From Trachythela sp. YZ-2020 (taxonomy: Eukaryota; Cnidaria; Anthozoa; Malacalcyonacea; Clavulariidae), in the NCBI GenBank assembly GCA_016169945.1, contig JADLSH010000322.1:1-64000 (forward strand): a DNA stretch of 64,000 nt, written 5' to 3'. This document shows positions 49,474-60,830 of the stretch, piece after piece. The position numbers and the translations under genes are program-made. The notes beneath the pieces are model-generated. The model was given only the letters and a program-made list of their open reading frames with translations. It was not told the origin of the DNA and searched no databases. Positions within the stretch are counted from its first letter, which is position 1; each line of letters begins with the position of its first letter.

Positions 49474-50739
49474 CTGCATGATCAAATGACAATAGGTCAT
49501 TTGCAGAATTCCTGGAGCATACCATTGAATAAGTCAAGTGCTACATTCCCAGGGACACGACGTTTATTTCAGTTGGAAGTGGCAAATGAACTAAAATGAA
49601 TTAAAAATTATTATAAAAAGCGCAATTACACGCAAGATTTGAAGACGAAATTGGGCTGCAAAAGGATAACTTAAACAATGAAAAACGGAAAATGCTACAA
49701 TAATTTAACATCCTACTCTATTTCCCGAAGCACAAAATGTACAGAAAATAATTCCTGTCCGTTGGTTTTTCGTACACGGAAAACGACATTCGGAGTTTTA
49801 GTCGACAAAATTCTTATTCTGTTTTCCTGGAAAACGGAATTCGGATTTCACTCGACTTGAAGCATTAAAATCCGTAATTTGTTTTCTTGGAAAACGATTG
49901 TCCCAAATGACCCACGGATTCTTATGACAGTCGTCAATCAAATGAAATTCAAATTTTTCTGAAGTTGAGAAACAAACGCATGCGTGTTGCAGAAGGTCCT
50001 AACAAAACATGAAAACAGAAAATAACCAAAGTAAAGTTGTTTTACGGCTTTCAAAAAACAATGTTTTTTAGTAACACGCTGAGTCTGCAGGCATTAGATG
50101 TGCAAGAATTTGTGATGTTCAAGAAAAGCAAATGGGAGCTTGTAAAACTGCTGTCAACCAAATTGTTTGGCAAAACAAATATGCTTTCTGAGAAAATATA
50201 TTTTTCGAAGAAACCGAAAGGCGTTCGAAGGCGTAGAAACTCATCTATTTCATGAAAATATGTGTAGATGTGGTGAATTTACAGTAATACTTTAAAATTC
50301 GATTTTTCTTTCATGTAAGATTCTTAGCGTTACTAAAGTTGCAGAGCGTTATTAATAACCACACGGCGTATAAAATGGCTCGTAAAATGCATAAAATACC
50401 CACCGCGTTTCTTTGACTTCCAGCTGTTTGATTCGCTTCAAATTTCAAACGCGTATTTTAAAAATACCAGCAACCGACCAGAAGAAATAAGATGGACCAA
50501 TTCTTTTATTCCTTCGGAGAAAATAAACGAACCATCGACGCGTAATTCTTGCACTCCTTATTGGGCGTGTTGGTAATATTGAATATTGATAAATTGCTGT
50601 TGATTGACATGTCTTTAGACCTTTAGCCAACGAATAATTATTTATTGGAAGCAACTGCAGGCTCTTCCTACGTTACGCCCTCCCAATACCCGAAGAGCCT
50701 GCCTCGCAGGCTAGGCTGATTTATTTTGCAATATTTAAA
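49474..50739. other. Non-coding stretch with a small hairpin
   Basis: Nothing coding is recognised. 50657-50702 contains inverted gcaggctctt / aagagcctgc, followed by agcctgcctcgcaggct, a foldback probably from a MITE end. If the asparaginase exon belongs to a living gene, part of this may be intron. Confidence 0.4.
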
Positions 50740-51326
50740 TCGATCTGTGTTTTCCTCCAATAACCATTAATTTAGTTTTCGAAGCATTGAAGGTCAGCTT
50801 GTTTACTTCCATCCAATCGCAGATAATTTTCAAATCCTCATTGAGCAATAACTACATGCAGGTCGGCAGCGGCAAATGTAAATTAAAAAGAATAACGGCC
50901 CCAAAACACTGCATACAGGGACTCCTATCTTTACTGAACGTGGAGAAGAGATGAAATTTCTTAGAACTGTTCGTTGTGTACGATTACTTATATAAAATTT
51001 AAACCATGTAATGGATCAGTTGTCAAGTCCCACGGCACGCAGTTTTAACATTAGAACAAACACGGTGATTAACCGTATCGAAAGCTTTTTATGTCGAGAT
51101 ATACCACACCTGTCACTTGGCCATTCTCCATGTTCTTCAAGATCTCATCAGTAAACTGGAGGAGAGCGTTTGATGTCGATCTCTGGCGGCGAAAACCAAA
51201 CTGCATCATGTGGAAAAGGTTGTTATCATTTAGGCGTTCTACATATATAGTCGGCAATACTGATCTATAGTTATTGCAGTCATCCGTACTAGAGTTTTTG
51301 TATCTGCGTGGCAGATATATTGCCAT
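50740..51326 (-). pseudogene. Fossil non-LTR reverse transcriptase fragment
   Basis: The minus strand encodes RT pieces in changing frames. 51326-51069 has DDCNNYRSVLPTI, FHMMQFGFRRQRSTSNALLQ and TGVVYLDIKSF. Around 50980-50900 comes VKIGVPVCSVLGPLFFLIYI (the GVPQGSVLGP box region). Around 50850-50740 comes EDLKIICDWMEVNKLTFNAS plus KTKLMVIGG. The YADD segment between the last two is missing. At least two frameshifts and a deletion make it inactive. It differs from the element at 33011-36000. Confidence 0.75.
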
Positions 51327-51418
51327 CTTGCTGTAAATCAGAGGAGGTCGGATAGCCTATTAGGCGAATCTGGGCAAATATCTCGACCAATCAGATTGCG
51401 CCATTTTCCTCATGCTCG

Positions 51419-51596
51419 TGTAGCGTGTCGAAATACAACAACGAAACACACACTCGATTTTTAACAATATCTTTATCTCTTTACATGTGCAACCTTCTCA
51501 CCTGAGTGCACGCTCACTCTGCCCAGATTGGGCCTATCCTATTACAATATATATCTAACTGTCCGGAAGCAGTCTGTTTTATATTAACACGTTACA
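51419..51596 (-). repeat. Candidate solo LTR
   Basis: 178 bp with TGTAGCGTG at one end and CACGTTACA at the other, a near-perfect inverted terminus. On the minus strand it is directly preceded by a purine tract (ttgttgggagatgg), as expected for a 3' LTR. No partner LTR or coding region is seen and the flanks do not match, so it may be a truncated LTR retrotransposon end. Confidence 0.45.
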
Positions 51597-51922
51597 CCAT
51601 CTCCCAACAATAATATTCTTGCCCACAAGAATTGCAATGTTAAATTTACGACTACTATATTTACGACTATATGTTCCTCTGAGAGTATTATTGTGCAACA
51701 AAACCGTACCGATCAGGCGGATGAACATTTTGCCTGAGATTCCTTATGTTGTTTGTCGGATTGATGGTTATTGCGCAGTTATCTGCCGCCATATAAGTAG
51801 TATAACATTAAATTAATTACAAAATAAAGCACCAAGTACCTGTAATTAACGCTTAATGCTTACATGTCTATTTAGCAACTGCATGTAGAGCCAAAGTAAG
51901 AATAAATTCCCGACAATAGCTG

Positions 51923-54900
51923 ATGCTGAGGAAGCTTATCAATTACCTATATCGGTCCTTCCAATCTGTCCATGCCAGACCTTCTACATCTGCAAGATCT
52001 CCGATGCTAAGATTGTCTCCATCAAGTGACCAGTATACTCCAGTTAAAGGATCCAGTTATATCCCTCTTCCCAGCAAGCTAAAGACCAAGAAAGCCATCA
52101 TCAACATCAAGAATTCTGATAACAAGTGTTTCATGTGGTCGGTCCTCGCCGGTATCCATCCTGTCTCTCGTGTTGCTGAACGGTTATATCATTATCAGCG
52201 GTTTGAGAGCGAACTAGATTTTACTGGTATTGAATTTCCTGTTACGATTGACAAGATTGGAAAATTCGAACATCAGAACAACGTCTCAGTCAGCGTATTT
52301 GGCTTCGAAGACGTACTCTTTCCCTTGTATATTACAAAAGAACACTTTGATACCCACGTGAATCTATTATTATTCTCCCAGGGAACAACCAGACATTACT
52401 GTCTCATCAAAGATCTGAATAAATTCCTGTACAGTCAAAACCGTCATAAAGCTCGAATGTATTACTGTCGTTACTGTCTACATGGATTTATCCGAGAAAA
52501 TCTACTCCAAGATCATGAGCCCCACTGCTCGCAACACGGAGCTCAACGCATTGAGCTACCAAACGAGGACAATGCATTTCTATATTTTAAAGATTACCAT
52601 AAGCAGTTGAAAGTCCCGTTCGCGATCTACGCCGACTTCGAAAGTCTTACCACCAAGATCGATTGAGTGACTTCAAACCCAGAGAAATCTTGAACGGAGA
52701 AATATCAACACCGTCAATCTGGTGGATTTTCGTACCTTGTAGTATTTGACTATGACAAGTATTCGAAACCACCTGTTGTTTATCGTGGAGAAGATGCAGT
52801 CGACAAGTTCCTGGAGTGTTTAGAGGAAGAGCAAGAGTGTATTCAAGAGAAACTTGATTTTGTTGAGCCTATGCGCATTGAGAGAGAAGAAGAGCAAATG
52901 TTCCAAGACGCTGTAGACTGTCATATTTGTGGGTGTGAATTGGGAGCTGATCATTGTCATCTTCGTGTCCGCGACCATTGTCATCTCACCGGAAAGTTTC
53001 GTGGAGCTGCACACAATGAGTGCAACTTGAACTATAGTTTTACCGGCCGAATTCCAGTCATTCTTCACAATCTACGCGGTTATGATTCTCATCTGATCAT
53101 GCAAGGACTTGGTAAACTCAAAGATAAGAAGATCAACTGTATCCCGAATAACACCGAGAAGTACATCTCTTTCTCCATCGATAATTTGGACTTTATTGAC
53201 TCTCTGCAATTTATGAATGCATCGCTGGAGAAGTTGGAATCGATTCTAGCCAACGATAGTGCTCATAAGTTCCCAACTCTAAATAAATACATTGACAGCG
53301 ATAAAGTGCCTTTGCTGCTGAAAAAAGGCGTCTACCCTTATGACCATATGGATTGTGTGGAAGGATTTGAAGAGCCAACCCTACCACCAAAGGAGTCATT
53401 TTACAACATACTGAACGATGAACAAATTTCAGATGAGGATTACGCCCACGCAACGAGTGTGTTTAATGGCTTCGCGTGTCAGAACATGGGTGATTACCAT
53501 GACTTATACTTAAAGTCAGATGTTCTACTTCTCGCGGATGTCTTTGAAAATTTCCGAAGCGTGTGTCTGAAAGCGTACAACTTGGATCCTTGTCACTTCT
53601 ATACGAGTCCTGGTTTGGCTTGGCAAGCGTGTTTGAAAATGACTGACGTCGAACTAGAGCTACTGACTGATCCAGATATGTACTTGTTTATTGAAGACGG
53701 CCTCCGTGGTGGAATTTCGATGATAAGTAATCGATTTAGCAAAGCCAACAACCCCTATGTTCCTAATTACGATTCCACGCAAGATACCTCGTATGTGATG
53801 TATTTCGATGCTAACAACCTCTACGGCTGGGCTATGTCGCAACCTCTTCCAACAGGTGAATTCGACTGGCTAACCGACCAAGAGATTGCAGAACTTGACA
53901 TCACAGACGTTGCAGATGATAACGAAGAAGGCTACATATTAGAAGTGGACCTTCACTATCCCTCCGAATTACACGATCTCCACAATGATTACCCTTTAGC
54001 ACCTGAGAAAATGAAGATTTCCCCAGAGATGTTGTCATCATATTGTCAAGAACTGTCGGAATGTTTGAATCTTCGTGGTGGTGCTGTGCCTAAATTGGTT
54101 CCAAATCTTCAAGACAAGACCAACTACGTTGTCCATTACCGCAACTTAAAGCAATACCTGGCACTTGGTATGAAATTGACAAAGATCCACCGCGTTTTAG
54201 TATTCCAGCAAAGTCCATGGCTAAAGACCTATATCGATTTTAATACCGAGAAACGAAAATACGCAGCAAACGACTTCGAGAAAGATTTCTACAAGTTGAT
54301 GAACAACTCGGTATTCGGTAAAACCATGGAGAATTTGAGGAAACGTGTCAACGTCAAGTTCGTCAACAACAAGGCTAAACTATCCAAATTAACAGCATCC
54401 CAATCCTTTGACTTCTTCCGCATATTTTCCGAGGACTTAGCAGCTGTGAATTTGAAGAAGACGAAGCTCTATCTAAACCGTCCCATTTACGTTGGATTCG
54501 CCATTCTAGATCTTTACAAAGAACTCATGTACCAGTTTCACTATGAGTATATGAAACACAAGTATGACACTAACGCCAAGTTGTTGTTCACAGACACGGA
54601 CAGCCTCTGTTATGAGATCAAGACTAGCGACGTTTATCAAGACATGCTGCAGGACATAGAACTTTTTGACACTTCCGAGTATGCACAAGACCATCCATTG
54701 CACAGCCTAACGAACAAGAAAGTCCTTGGCAAGATGAAAGACGAAACGCATGGCATCCCCATCCAAGAGTTCGTTGGTTTGAGACCAAAGATGTACTCTA
54801 TTCTCTATACCGGAAACGACAAGCAGATCGAGAAGAAAACGGCCAAAGGAATAAAGAAGTCAGTGACGAAACGAAAGCTTCGACATGCAAATTACAAGGA

Positions 54901-55081
54901 ATGTTTGTTTGAGAGGAGACAGACAATGGCTAGCATGAATCAAATTCGAAGCGAAGGCCACGAAATCTACTCGATCAAATTGAATAAAATAGGTCTTAGT
55001 CCTTATGACGACAAACGCTATATTCTAAACGATGGAATGAACACGCTCGCTCATGGACATTATGAAACCAGAAGAACATAA
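51923..55081 (+). pseudogene. Protein-primed family-B DNA polymerase, copy 1 (5'-truncated, two in-frame TGAs)
   Basis: One frame runs 51923-55081, broken only by TGA at 52664 and 52691. Homology to copy 2 starts at 52030, so the first ~35 codons come from other DNA and the C2H2 fingers are missing. In order: a Cys/His domain with NKCFMWSVLAG and RHYCLI; a zinc finger YYCRYCLHGF...HC; ExoI YADFESL (~52630); an endonuclease-VII-like module CHICG...VRDHCHLTGKFRGAAHNECN (52918-53030); ExoII HNLRGYDSH (~53068); ExoIII YLKSDVLLLAD (~53507); palm motif A FDANNLYGWAM (~53806); motif B NNSVFGKTMEN (~54303); and motif C FTDTDSLCYEI (~54587). The motifs fit pfam DNA_pol_B_2, the type used by Polintons, adintovirus-like elements and linear plasmids. 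The open stretch 52694-55081 looks undamaged. The 3' end has AATAAA at ~55215. Confidence 0.85.
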
Positions 55082-55229
55082 ACCAAGCGAAATGAAAACT
55101 ATCGTATTGTTTGTGATAAACGTTTTATTATTGATGATAACAAAACACTTTATATTAAATACAGTAAAAAGTTTTAAAGTTATACATGTTTAAATATTGT
55201 TAAAAATACAGTTGAAATAAATTTGTTTA
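52030..55229 (+). repeat. Inverted repeat arm 1 (~3.2 kb)
   Basis: Near-identical to the reverse complement of 57643-60830. Homology begins at ccagtatactccagttaaag and ends at gaaataaatttgttta, just after the polymerase polyadenylation signal. Differences are scattered substitutions plus a 9-bp length difference in the endonuclease-VII-like module. Confidence 0.92.
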
Positions 55230-55445
55230 GGTCCGCAAAGTCCCGCAAAGGGTCCTGAGTCCCTTACAGAGCTTTCGCGCTGCGCTCCTGGCAGGGCCAG
55301 AGCTGTAAGGGGACCATCAAGGACTACAGAAGAACTTTCGTGCTGTAGCCTCACAGACCAGAGGCGCTGTAAGGACCATCAGGACTAGTTTCCCAGTTCC
55401 CACATTTTATACTGGTGTTTCAAAAGATTGCAATCAGTTTGCAGT

Positions 55446-55871
55446 ATGCCACGAACGCGGAAGGATTGCCCAATATGTGGGAAAAAGAGTTTGCTAAAAT
55501 TTTCCAAACACTTGGCTGACTTTCATCAACATTCCTGTGAAGAAAGGGAGTAATATATTACTCGAGAAAGATTAAATTCATCAGTGTATGATAAAGAAAC
55601 TCTCGTTGCTAGAGAATACCTTAATATCGAGAAAACTTTGAAAAGTATTTTGAAAAGACAAGAGAGCATGGAAGCGAACTTCAATGAATATCTTAGAGTC
55701 GCAAGAGAACGACATGAACAATCTGACAGTGATATACATCAAAGACGAGTAAAAAGCTCCACAAGGAAGAAGAAGCGTCCTTGCATTAATAAAACAGACA
55801 ATGTCTCTATGAAGTGCATGGCTGCTTTTCCCGTAATTTGTACACACGTACAACACAAAACTGAGAACTAG
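55446..55871 (+). pseudogene. Small zinc-finger protein gene with an in-frame stop
   Basis: ATG at 55446 opens a 35-codon frame: MPRTRKDCPICGKKSLLKFS, then KHLADFHQHSCEERE, stop TAA at 55551. The CPIC...H(x5)H pattern is a short C2H2-like finger with a basic start. The same frame stays open after the stop to 55871, with a helical, charged stretch (REYLNIEKTLKSILKRQESM) and a basic tail (RRVKSSTRKKKR). Either the product ends at 35 residues, or the TAA broke a longer protein. It lies about 220 bp after polymerase copy 1, same strand. The GC-richer leader 55230-55440 has a repeated gctgtaagg. Small zinc-finger proteins of this kind accompany such polymerase elements as far as I recall; function unknown. 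Confidence 0.6.
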
Positions 55872-56063
55872 ATGGTGGAGCTTCTATATAAATTAATCGA
55901 ATGACTGAGTGCTAGAATAGTGACCAGCATCGGAATGAAAGATAAAAAGGATATTTAAAAAACAATCGTCTATACGTTCCATAGCTGTGACTGTAATTAT
56001 ACACATTGTCATGTAAATTGTTATACTCATAGAAATAAAAAAAAAGACCTTATAATCCGAGTC

Positions 56064-56400
56064 TTTATTATATGGCTTTATGAAATCCGCGGTTCTGATT
56101 GGCTAGCGAGCGGTCCGATAAAAGCCGTATCCGGACCGTGGTCCGGATAACTAGTTATCCGGATCGGTGTCCCGGATTAAAAAATTAAAAATTTAAATTT
56201 TAAAAATTTGCAATTAAAAAAAACAAAAAACAATGCCCATCGTTATTGAAGCCAAAGTGCCAAACAACCGTTGTTGTTCGAAAAGAGTAACAGAATAGCT
56301 AATGAGGAAGCCATTTCATGTCTCAACATGAAAGGTGGCGAAAAATTCTTGTTTATGCCTTAATTAATTTAAGAATCAATCTCAAGAGCCATATAATAAA
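56064..56400. mobile_element. MITE with tttattatatggct ends
   Basis: Ends tttattatatggct (56064-56077) and agccatataataaa (56387-56400) are exact inverted repeats. Subterminal ctgattggctagcgagcggtcc and a central palindrome ggtccggataactagttatccgg are also present. It is related to the hairpin at 28541. It has no coding capacity and sits inside the spacer of the polymerase pair. Confidence 0.75.
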
Positions 56401-56551
56401 CAGTTTATTGATTTGTTCGGTCTGTACAGTGAAATATCGGACCTCTGTTTTTTAGTACGGACCACTGCTCGCTGATCGCGAGTCGTACTAAAAACCTCGG
56501 TCCGATATTTCACTGTACAGACCTCACGCTCAGTCAATAACCTATTATTAT
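56391..56551. mobile_element. Foldback MITE (~160 bp)
   Basis: Arms around ggtctgtacagtgaaatatc and its mirror, plus ttttagtacg/cgtactaaaa, pair almost perfectly over about 60 bp. The loop is accactgctcgctgatcgcg. Its outer ends (ataataa / ttattat) overlap the end of the preceding MITE, so one may have inserted into the other's terminal repeat. Confidence 0.75.
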
Positions 56552-57155
56552 TATTCTCATGTCAAAAAATATATGCATTCAACTAAGCGACGCGGGCTGA
56601 TATTTGTAATTTACTCTGCTTGTTTGCATTTTTTGGCATAAATACTTGCGCACATTCGTATATTTTCCCCACAAAAGCCTGCTATTATAACTGTTTATTT
56701 GTGCCAAATTGTTATACTTAAATAAATAAATTGTTTCAAACGTTAACCTGTGTGTTTATGCATGTAGTTAAAGGGAAATTACGCAGGTATTCATTGTTGT
56801 TTTCTCACACTTATTGCATAACTTTCAAAATATTCGCGCAGTTTAAGGAAAATTACCTTCTTTTAAGTGAAAAATATCATGCGCACACAAACACCAACGC
56901 CAAATATTACAGTCAAAACAACCTGAGCTGAACTACGTTAGAGTAATTTCGGACATATTTCTTTTTCGCTTTAAGCGCACTGCTTTTTTTTTTGTCCGCG
57001 CTAACACTCTACGATATCAAGAAACAAATTTATTGGAGTGCTCAGACTGGTCCCTACAAAACTCCTGAAAACATTTTCCAACCTTCGCGAAAACTATTTC
57101 GTTGTCGCTCTTGTCCAAACATAGTGGTATTTGTATAAAGTAACACGGTTTTAAA
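56552..57155. other. Non-coding part of the polymerase spacer
   Basis: AT-rich, with no supported ORF (56731-56931 is short and unremarkable). It probably holds the promoter of the small ORFs at 57156. A T-rich run lies at 56982-56991. Confidence 0.4.
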
Positions 57156-57505
57156 ATGTGTCTTCAGTTTAAGACATGCCTGGAAAGAGTAAACACAATT
57201 CGCTTTCTCGTAAGAGATCGTCAAAAAGAAACATTTTTGGTTCGGTACGCGCTAAATCAGTTAGAACAAACGGACCATCGGATCGAAAAAGAGCTATTTC
57301 AGATCAAAGAAGAAGCCTTAGAAATGTTAAACGTCAAAATAAAACCACATTGCACAAAAGGCCGGAATGCTTACGTAAGCAAACAAACAAGCCTTCTATG
57401 GTGTTCAAACGATCCAAAGTGGTAATTGTTCGTGATAGGAAAGAAGGAAAGACGTCCTGGTGTAAAGGAATCGAAAAAGAACTTCTTGTACTAAGATATA
57501 AATGA
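57156..57505 (+). CDS. Two overlapping small ORFs, one helical and one very basic
   Basis: ATG at 57156 gives 89 codons (to 57425) with an amphipathic helical part: LERVNTIRFLVRDRQKETFL and NQLEQTDHRIEKELFQIKEE, coiled-coil-like. ATG at 57176, another frame, gives 109 codons (to 57505) rich in Lys/Arg/Ser (MPGKSKHNSLSRKRSSKRNI), resembling a nucleic-acid-binding or nuclear-localised protein. Usually only one of such a pair is real. Both start after about 150 bp of AT-rich sequence, and both converge on polymerase copy 2; an AATAAA follows at ~57618. I recognise neither family. Confidence 0.4.
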
Positions 57506-57642
57506 ACAAAACGCAAAGGAAGCTTGGCTCTTAACGCCAAAAAATGCAAAAGTAAATCATGCTGTTGGAAGAGTAGACAGGGGTAAATCTGGATCATTAC
57601 CACAAACTGAAGATCGAAAATAAATGGACTTAGAAAACATTT

Positions 57643-60600
57643 TAAACAAATTTATTTCAACTGTATTTTTAACAATATTTAAACATGTATAACTTTAAAA
57701 CTTTTTACTGTATTTAATATAAAGTGTTTTGTTATCATCAATAATAAAACGTTTATCACAAACAATACGATAGTTTTCATTTCGCTTGGTTTATGTTCTT
57801 CTGGTTTCATAATGTCCATGAGCGAGCGTGTTCATTCCATCGTTTAAAATATAGCGTTTGTCGTCATTAGGACTAAGACCTATTTTATTCAATTTGATCG
57901 AGTAGATTTCATGGCCTTCGCTTCGAATTTGATTCATGCTAGCCATTGTCTGTCTCTTCTCAAACAAACATTCCTTGTAATTTGCATGTCGAAGCTTTCG
58001 TTTCGTCACTGACTTCTTTATTCCTTTGGCCGTTTTCTTCTCCACCTGCTTGTCGTTTTCGGTATAGAGAATAGAGTACATCTTTGGTCTCAAACCAACG
58101 AACTCTTGGATAGGGATGCCATGCGTTTCGTCTTTCATCTTGCCAAGGACTTTCTTGTTCGTTAGGCTGTGCAATGGATGGTCTTGTGCATACTCGGAAG
58201 TGTCAAAAAGTTATATGTCCTGCAGCATGTCTTGATAAACGTCGCTAGTCTTGATCTCATAACAGAGGCTGTCCGTGTCTGTGAACAACAACTTGGCGTT
58301 TGTGTTATACTTGTGTTTCATATACTTATAGTGATACTGGTACATGAGTACTTTGGAAAGATCTAGAATGGCGAATCCAACGTAAATGGGACGGTTTCGA
58401 TAGAGCTTTGTCTTCTTCAAATTCACAGCTGCTAAGTCCTCGGAAAATATGCGGAAGAAGTCAAAGGATGGGGATGCTGTTAATTTGGATAGTTTAGCCT
58501 TGTTGTTGACGAGCTTGACGTTGACACGTTTCCTCAAATTCTCCATGGTTTTACCGAATACCGAGTTGTTCATCAACTTGTAGAAATCTTTCTCGAAGTC
58601 GTTTGCTGCGTACTTTCGTTTCTCGGTATTAAAATCGATATAGGTCTTTAGCCATGGACTTTGCTGGAATACTAAAACGCGGTGGATCTTTGTCAATTTC
58701 ATACCAAGTGCCAGGTATTGCTTTAAGTTGCGGTAATGGACCACGTAGTTGGTCTTGTCTTGAAGATTTGGAACCAATTTAGGCACAGCACCACCACGAA
58801 GATTCAAACATTCCGACAGTTCTTGACAATATGGTGACAACATCTCTGGGGAAATCTTCATTTTCTCAGGTGCTAAAGGGTAATCATTGTGGAGATCGTG
58901 TAATTCGGAGGGATAGTGAAGGTCCACTTCTAATATGTAGCCTTCTTCGTTATCATCTGCAACGTCTGTGATGTCAAGTTCTGCAATCTCTTGGTCGGTT
59001 AGCCAGTCGAATTCACCTGTTGGAAGAGGTTGCGACATAGCCCAGCCGTAGAGGTTGTTAGCATCGAAATACATCACATACGAGGTATCTTGCGTGGAAT
59101 CGTAATTAGGAACATAGGGGTTGTTGGCTTTGCAAAATCGATTACTTATCATCGAAATTCCACCACGGAGGACGTCTTCAATAAACAAGTACATATCTGG
59201 ATCAGTCAGTAGCTCTACTTCGACGTCAGTCATTTTCAAACACGCTTGCCAAGCCAAACCAGGACTCGTATAGAAGTGACAAGGATCCAAGTTGTACGCT
59301 TTCAGACACACGCTTCGGAAATTTTCAAAGACATCCGCGAGAAGTAGAACATCTGACTTTAAGTATAAGTCATGGTAATCACCCATGTTCTGACACGCGA
59401 AGCCATTAAACACACTCGTTGCGAGGGCGTAATCCTCATCTGAAATTTGTTCATCGTTCAGTATGTTGTAAAATGACTCCTTTGGTGGTAGGGTTGGCTC
59501 TTCAAATCTTTCCACACAATCCATATGGTCATAAGGGTAGACGCCTTTTCTCAGCAGCAAAGGCACTTTATCGCTGTCAATGTATTTCTTTAGAGTTGGG
59601 AAATTATGAGCACCATCGTTGGCCAGAATCGATACCAACTTCTTCAACGATGCATTCATAAATTGCAGAGAGTCAATAAAGTCCAAATTATCGATGGAGA
59701 AAGAGATGTACTTCTCGGTGTTATTCGGGATACAGTTGATCTTCTTATATTTGAGTTTACTAAGTCCTTGCATGATCAGATGAGAATCATAACCGCGTAG
59801 ATTGTGAAGAATGACGGGAATTCGGCCGGTAAAACTATAGTTCAAGTTGCAGTCATTGTGTGCAGCTCCACGAAACTTTCCGGTGAGATGACAATGGTCG
59901 CGGACACGATCAGCTTCCAATTCACACCCACAAATATGACAGTCTACAGCGTCTTGGAACATTTGCTCTTCTTCTCTCTCAATGCGCATAGGCTCAACAA
60001 AATCAAGTTTCTCTTGAATACACTCTTGCTCTTCCTCTAAACACTCCAAGAACTTGTCGACTGCATCTTCTCCACGATAAACAACAGGTGGTTTCGAATA
60101 CTTGTCATAGTCAGATACTACAAGGTACGAAAATCCACAAGGTTGATGGTGTTGATATTTCTCCGTTCAAGATTTCTCTGGGTTTGAAGTCACTCAATCG
60201 ATCTTGGTGGTAAGACTTTCGAAGTCGGCGTAGATCGCGAACGGGACTTTCAACTGCTTATGGTAATCTTTAAAATATAGAAATGCATTGTCCTCGTTTG
60301 GTAGCTCGATGCGTTGAGCTCCGTGTTGCGAGCATTGGGGCTCATGATCTTGGAGTAGATTTTCTCGGATAAATCCATGTAGACAGTAACGACAGTAATA
60401 CATTCGAGCTTTATGACGGTTTTGACTGTACAGGAATTTATTCAGATCTTTGATGAGACAGTAATGTCTGGTTGTTCCCTGGGAGAATAATAATAGATTC
60501 ACGTGGGTATCAAAGTGTTCTTTTGTAATATACAAGGGAAAGAGTACGTCTTCCAAGCCAAATACGTTGACTGAGACGTTGTTCTGATGTTCGAATTTTC

Positions 60601-60830
60601 CAATCTTGTCAATCGTAACAGGAAATTCAATACCAGTAAAATCTAGTTCGCTCTCAAACCGCTGATAATGATATAACCGTTCAGCAACACGAGAGACAGG
60701 ATGGATACCGGCGAGGACCGACCACATGAAACACTTGTTATCAGAATTCTTGATGTTGATGATGGCTTTCTTGGTCTTTAGCTTGCTGGGAAGAGGGATA
60801 TAACTGGATCCTTTAACTGGAGTATACTGG
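57643..60830 (-). repeat. Inverted repeat arm 2 (~3.2 kb)
   Basis: Reverse-complement partner of 52030-55229. Beyond 60830 only this copy continues into the polymerase N-terminus. Below 57643 the two copies have unrelated 3' neighbours. Confidence 0.92.

Noticed and set aside
58169..60040. Plus-strand ORFs across polymerase copy 2 (and minus ORFs over copy 1)
   Set aside because: They mirror each other because the two copies are inverted; all are antisense to the polymerase.
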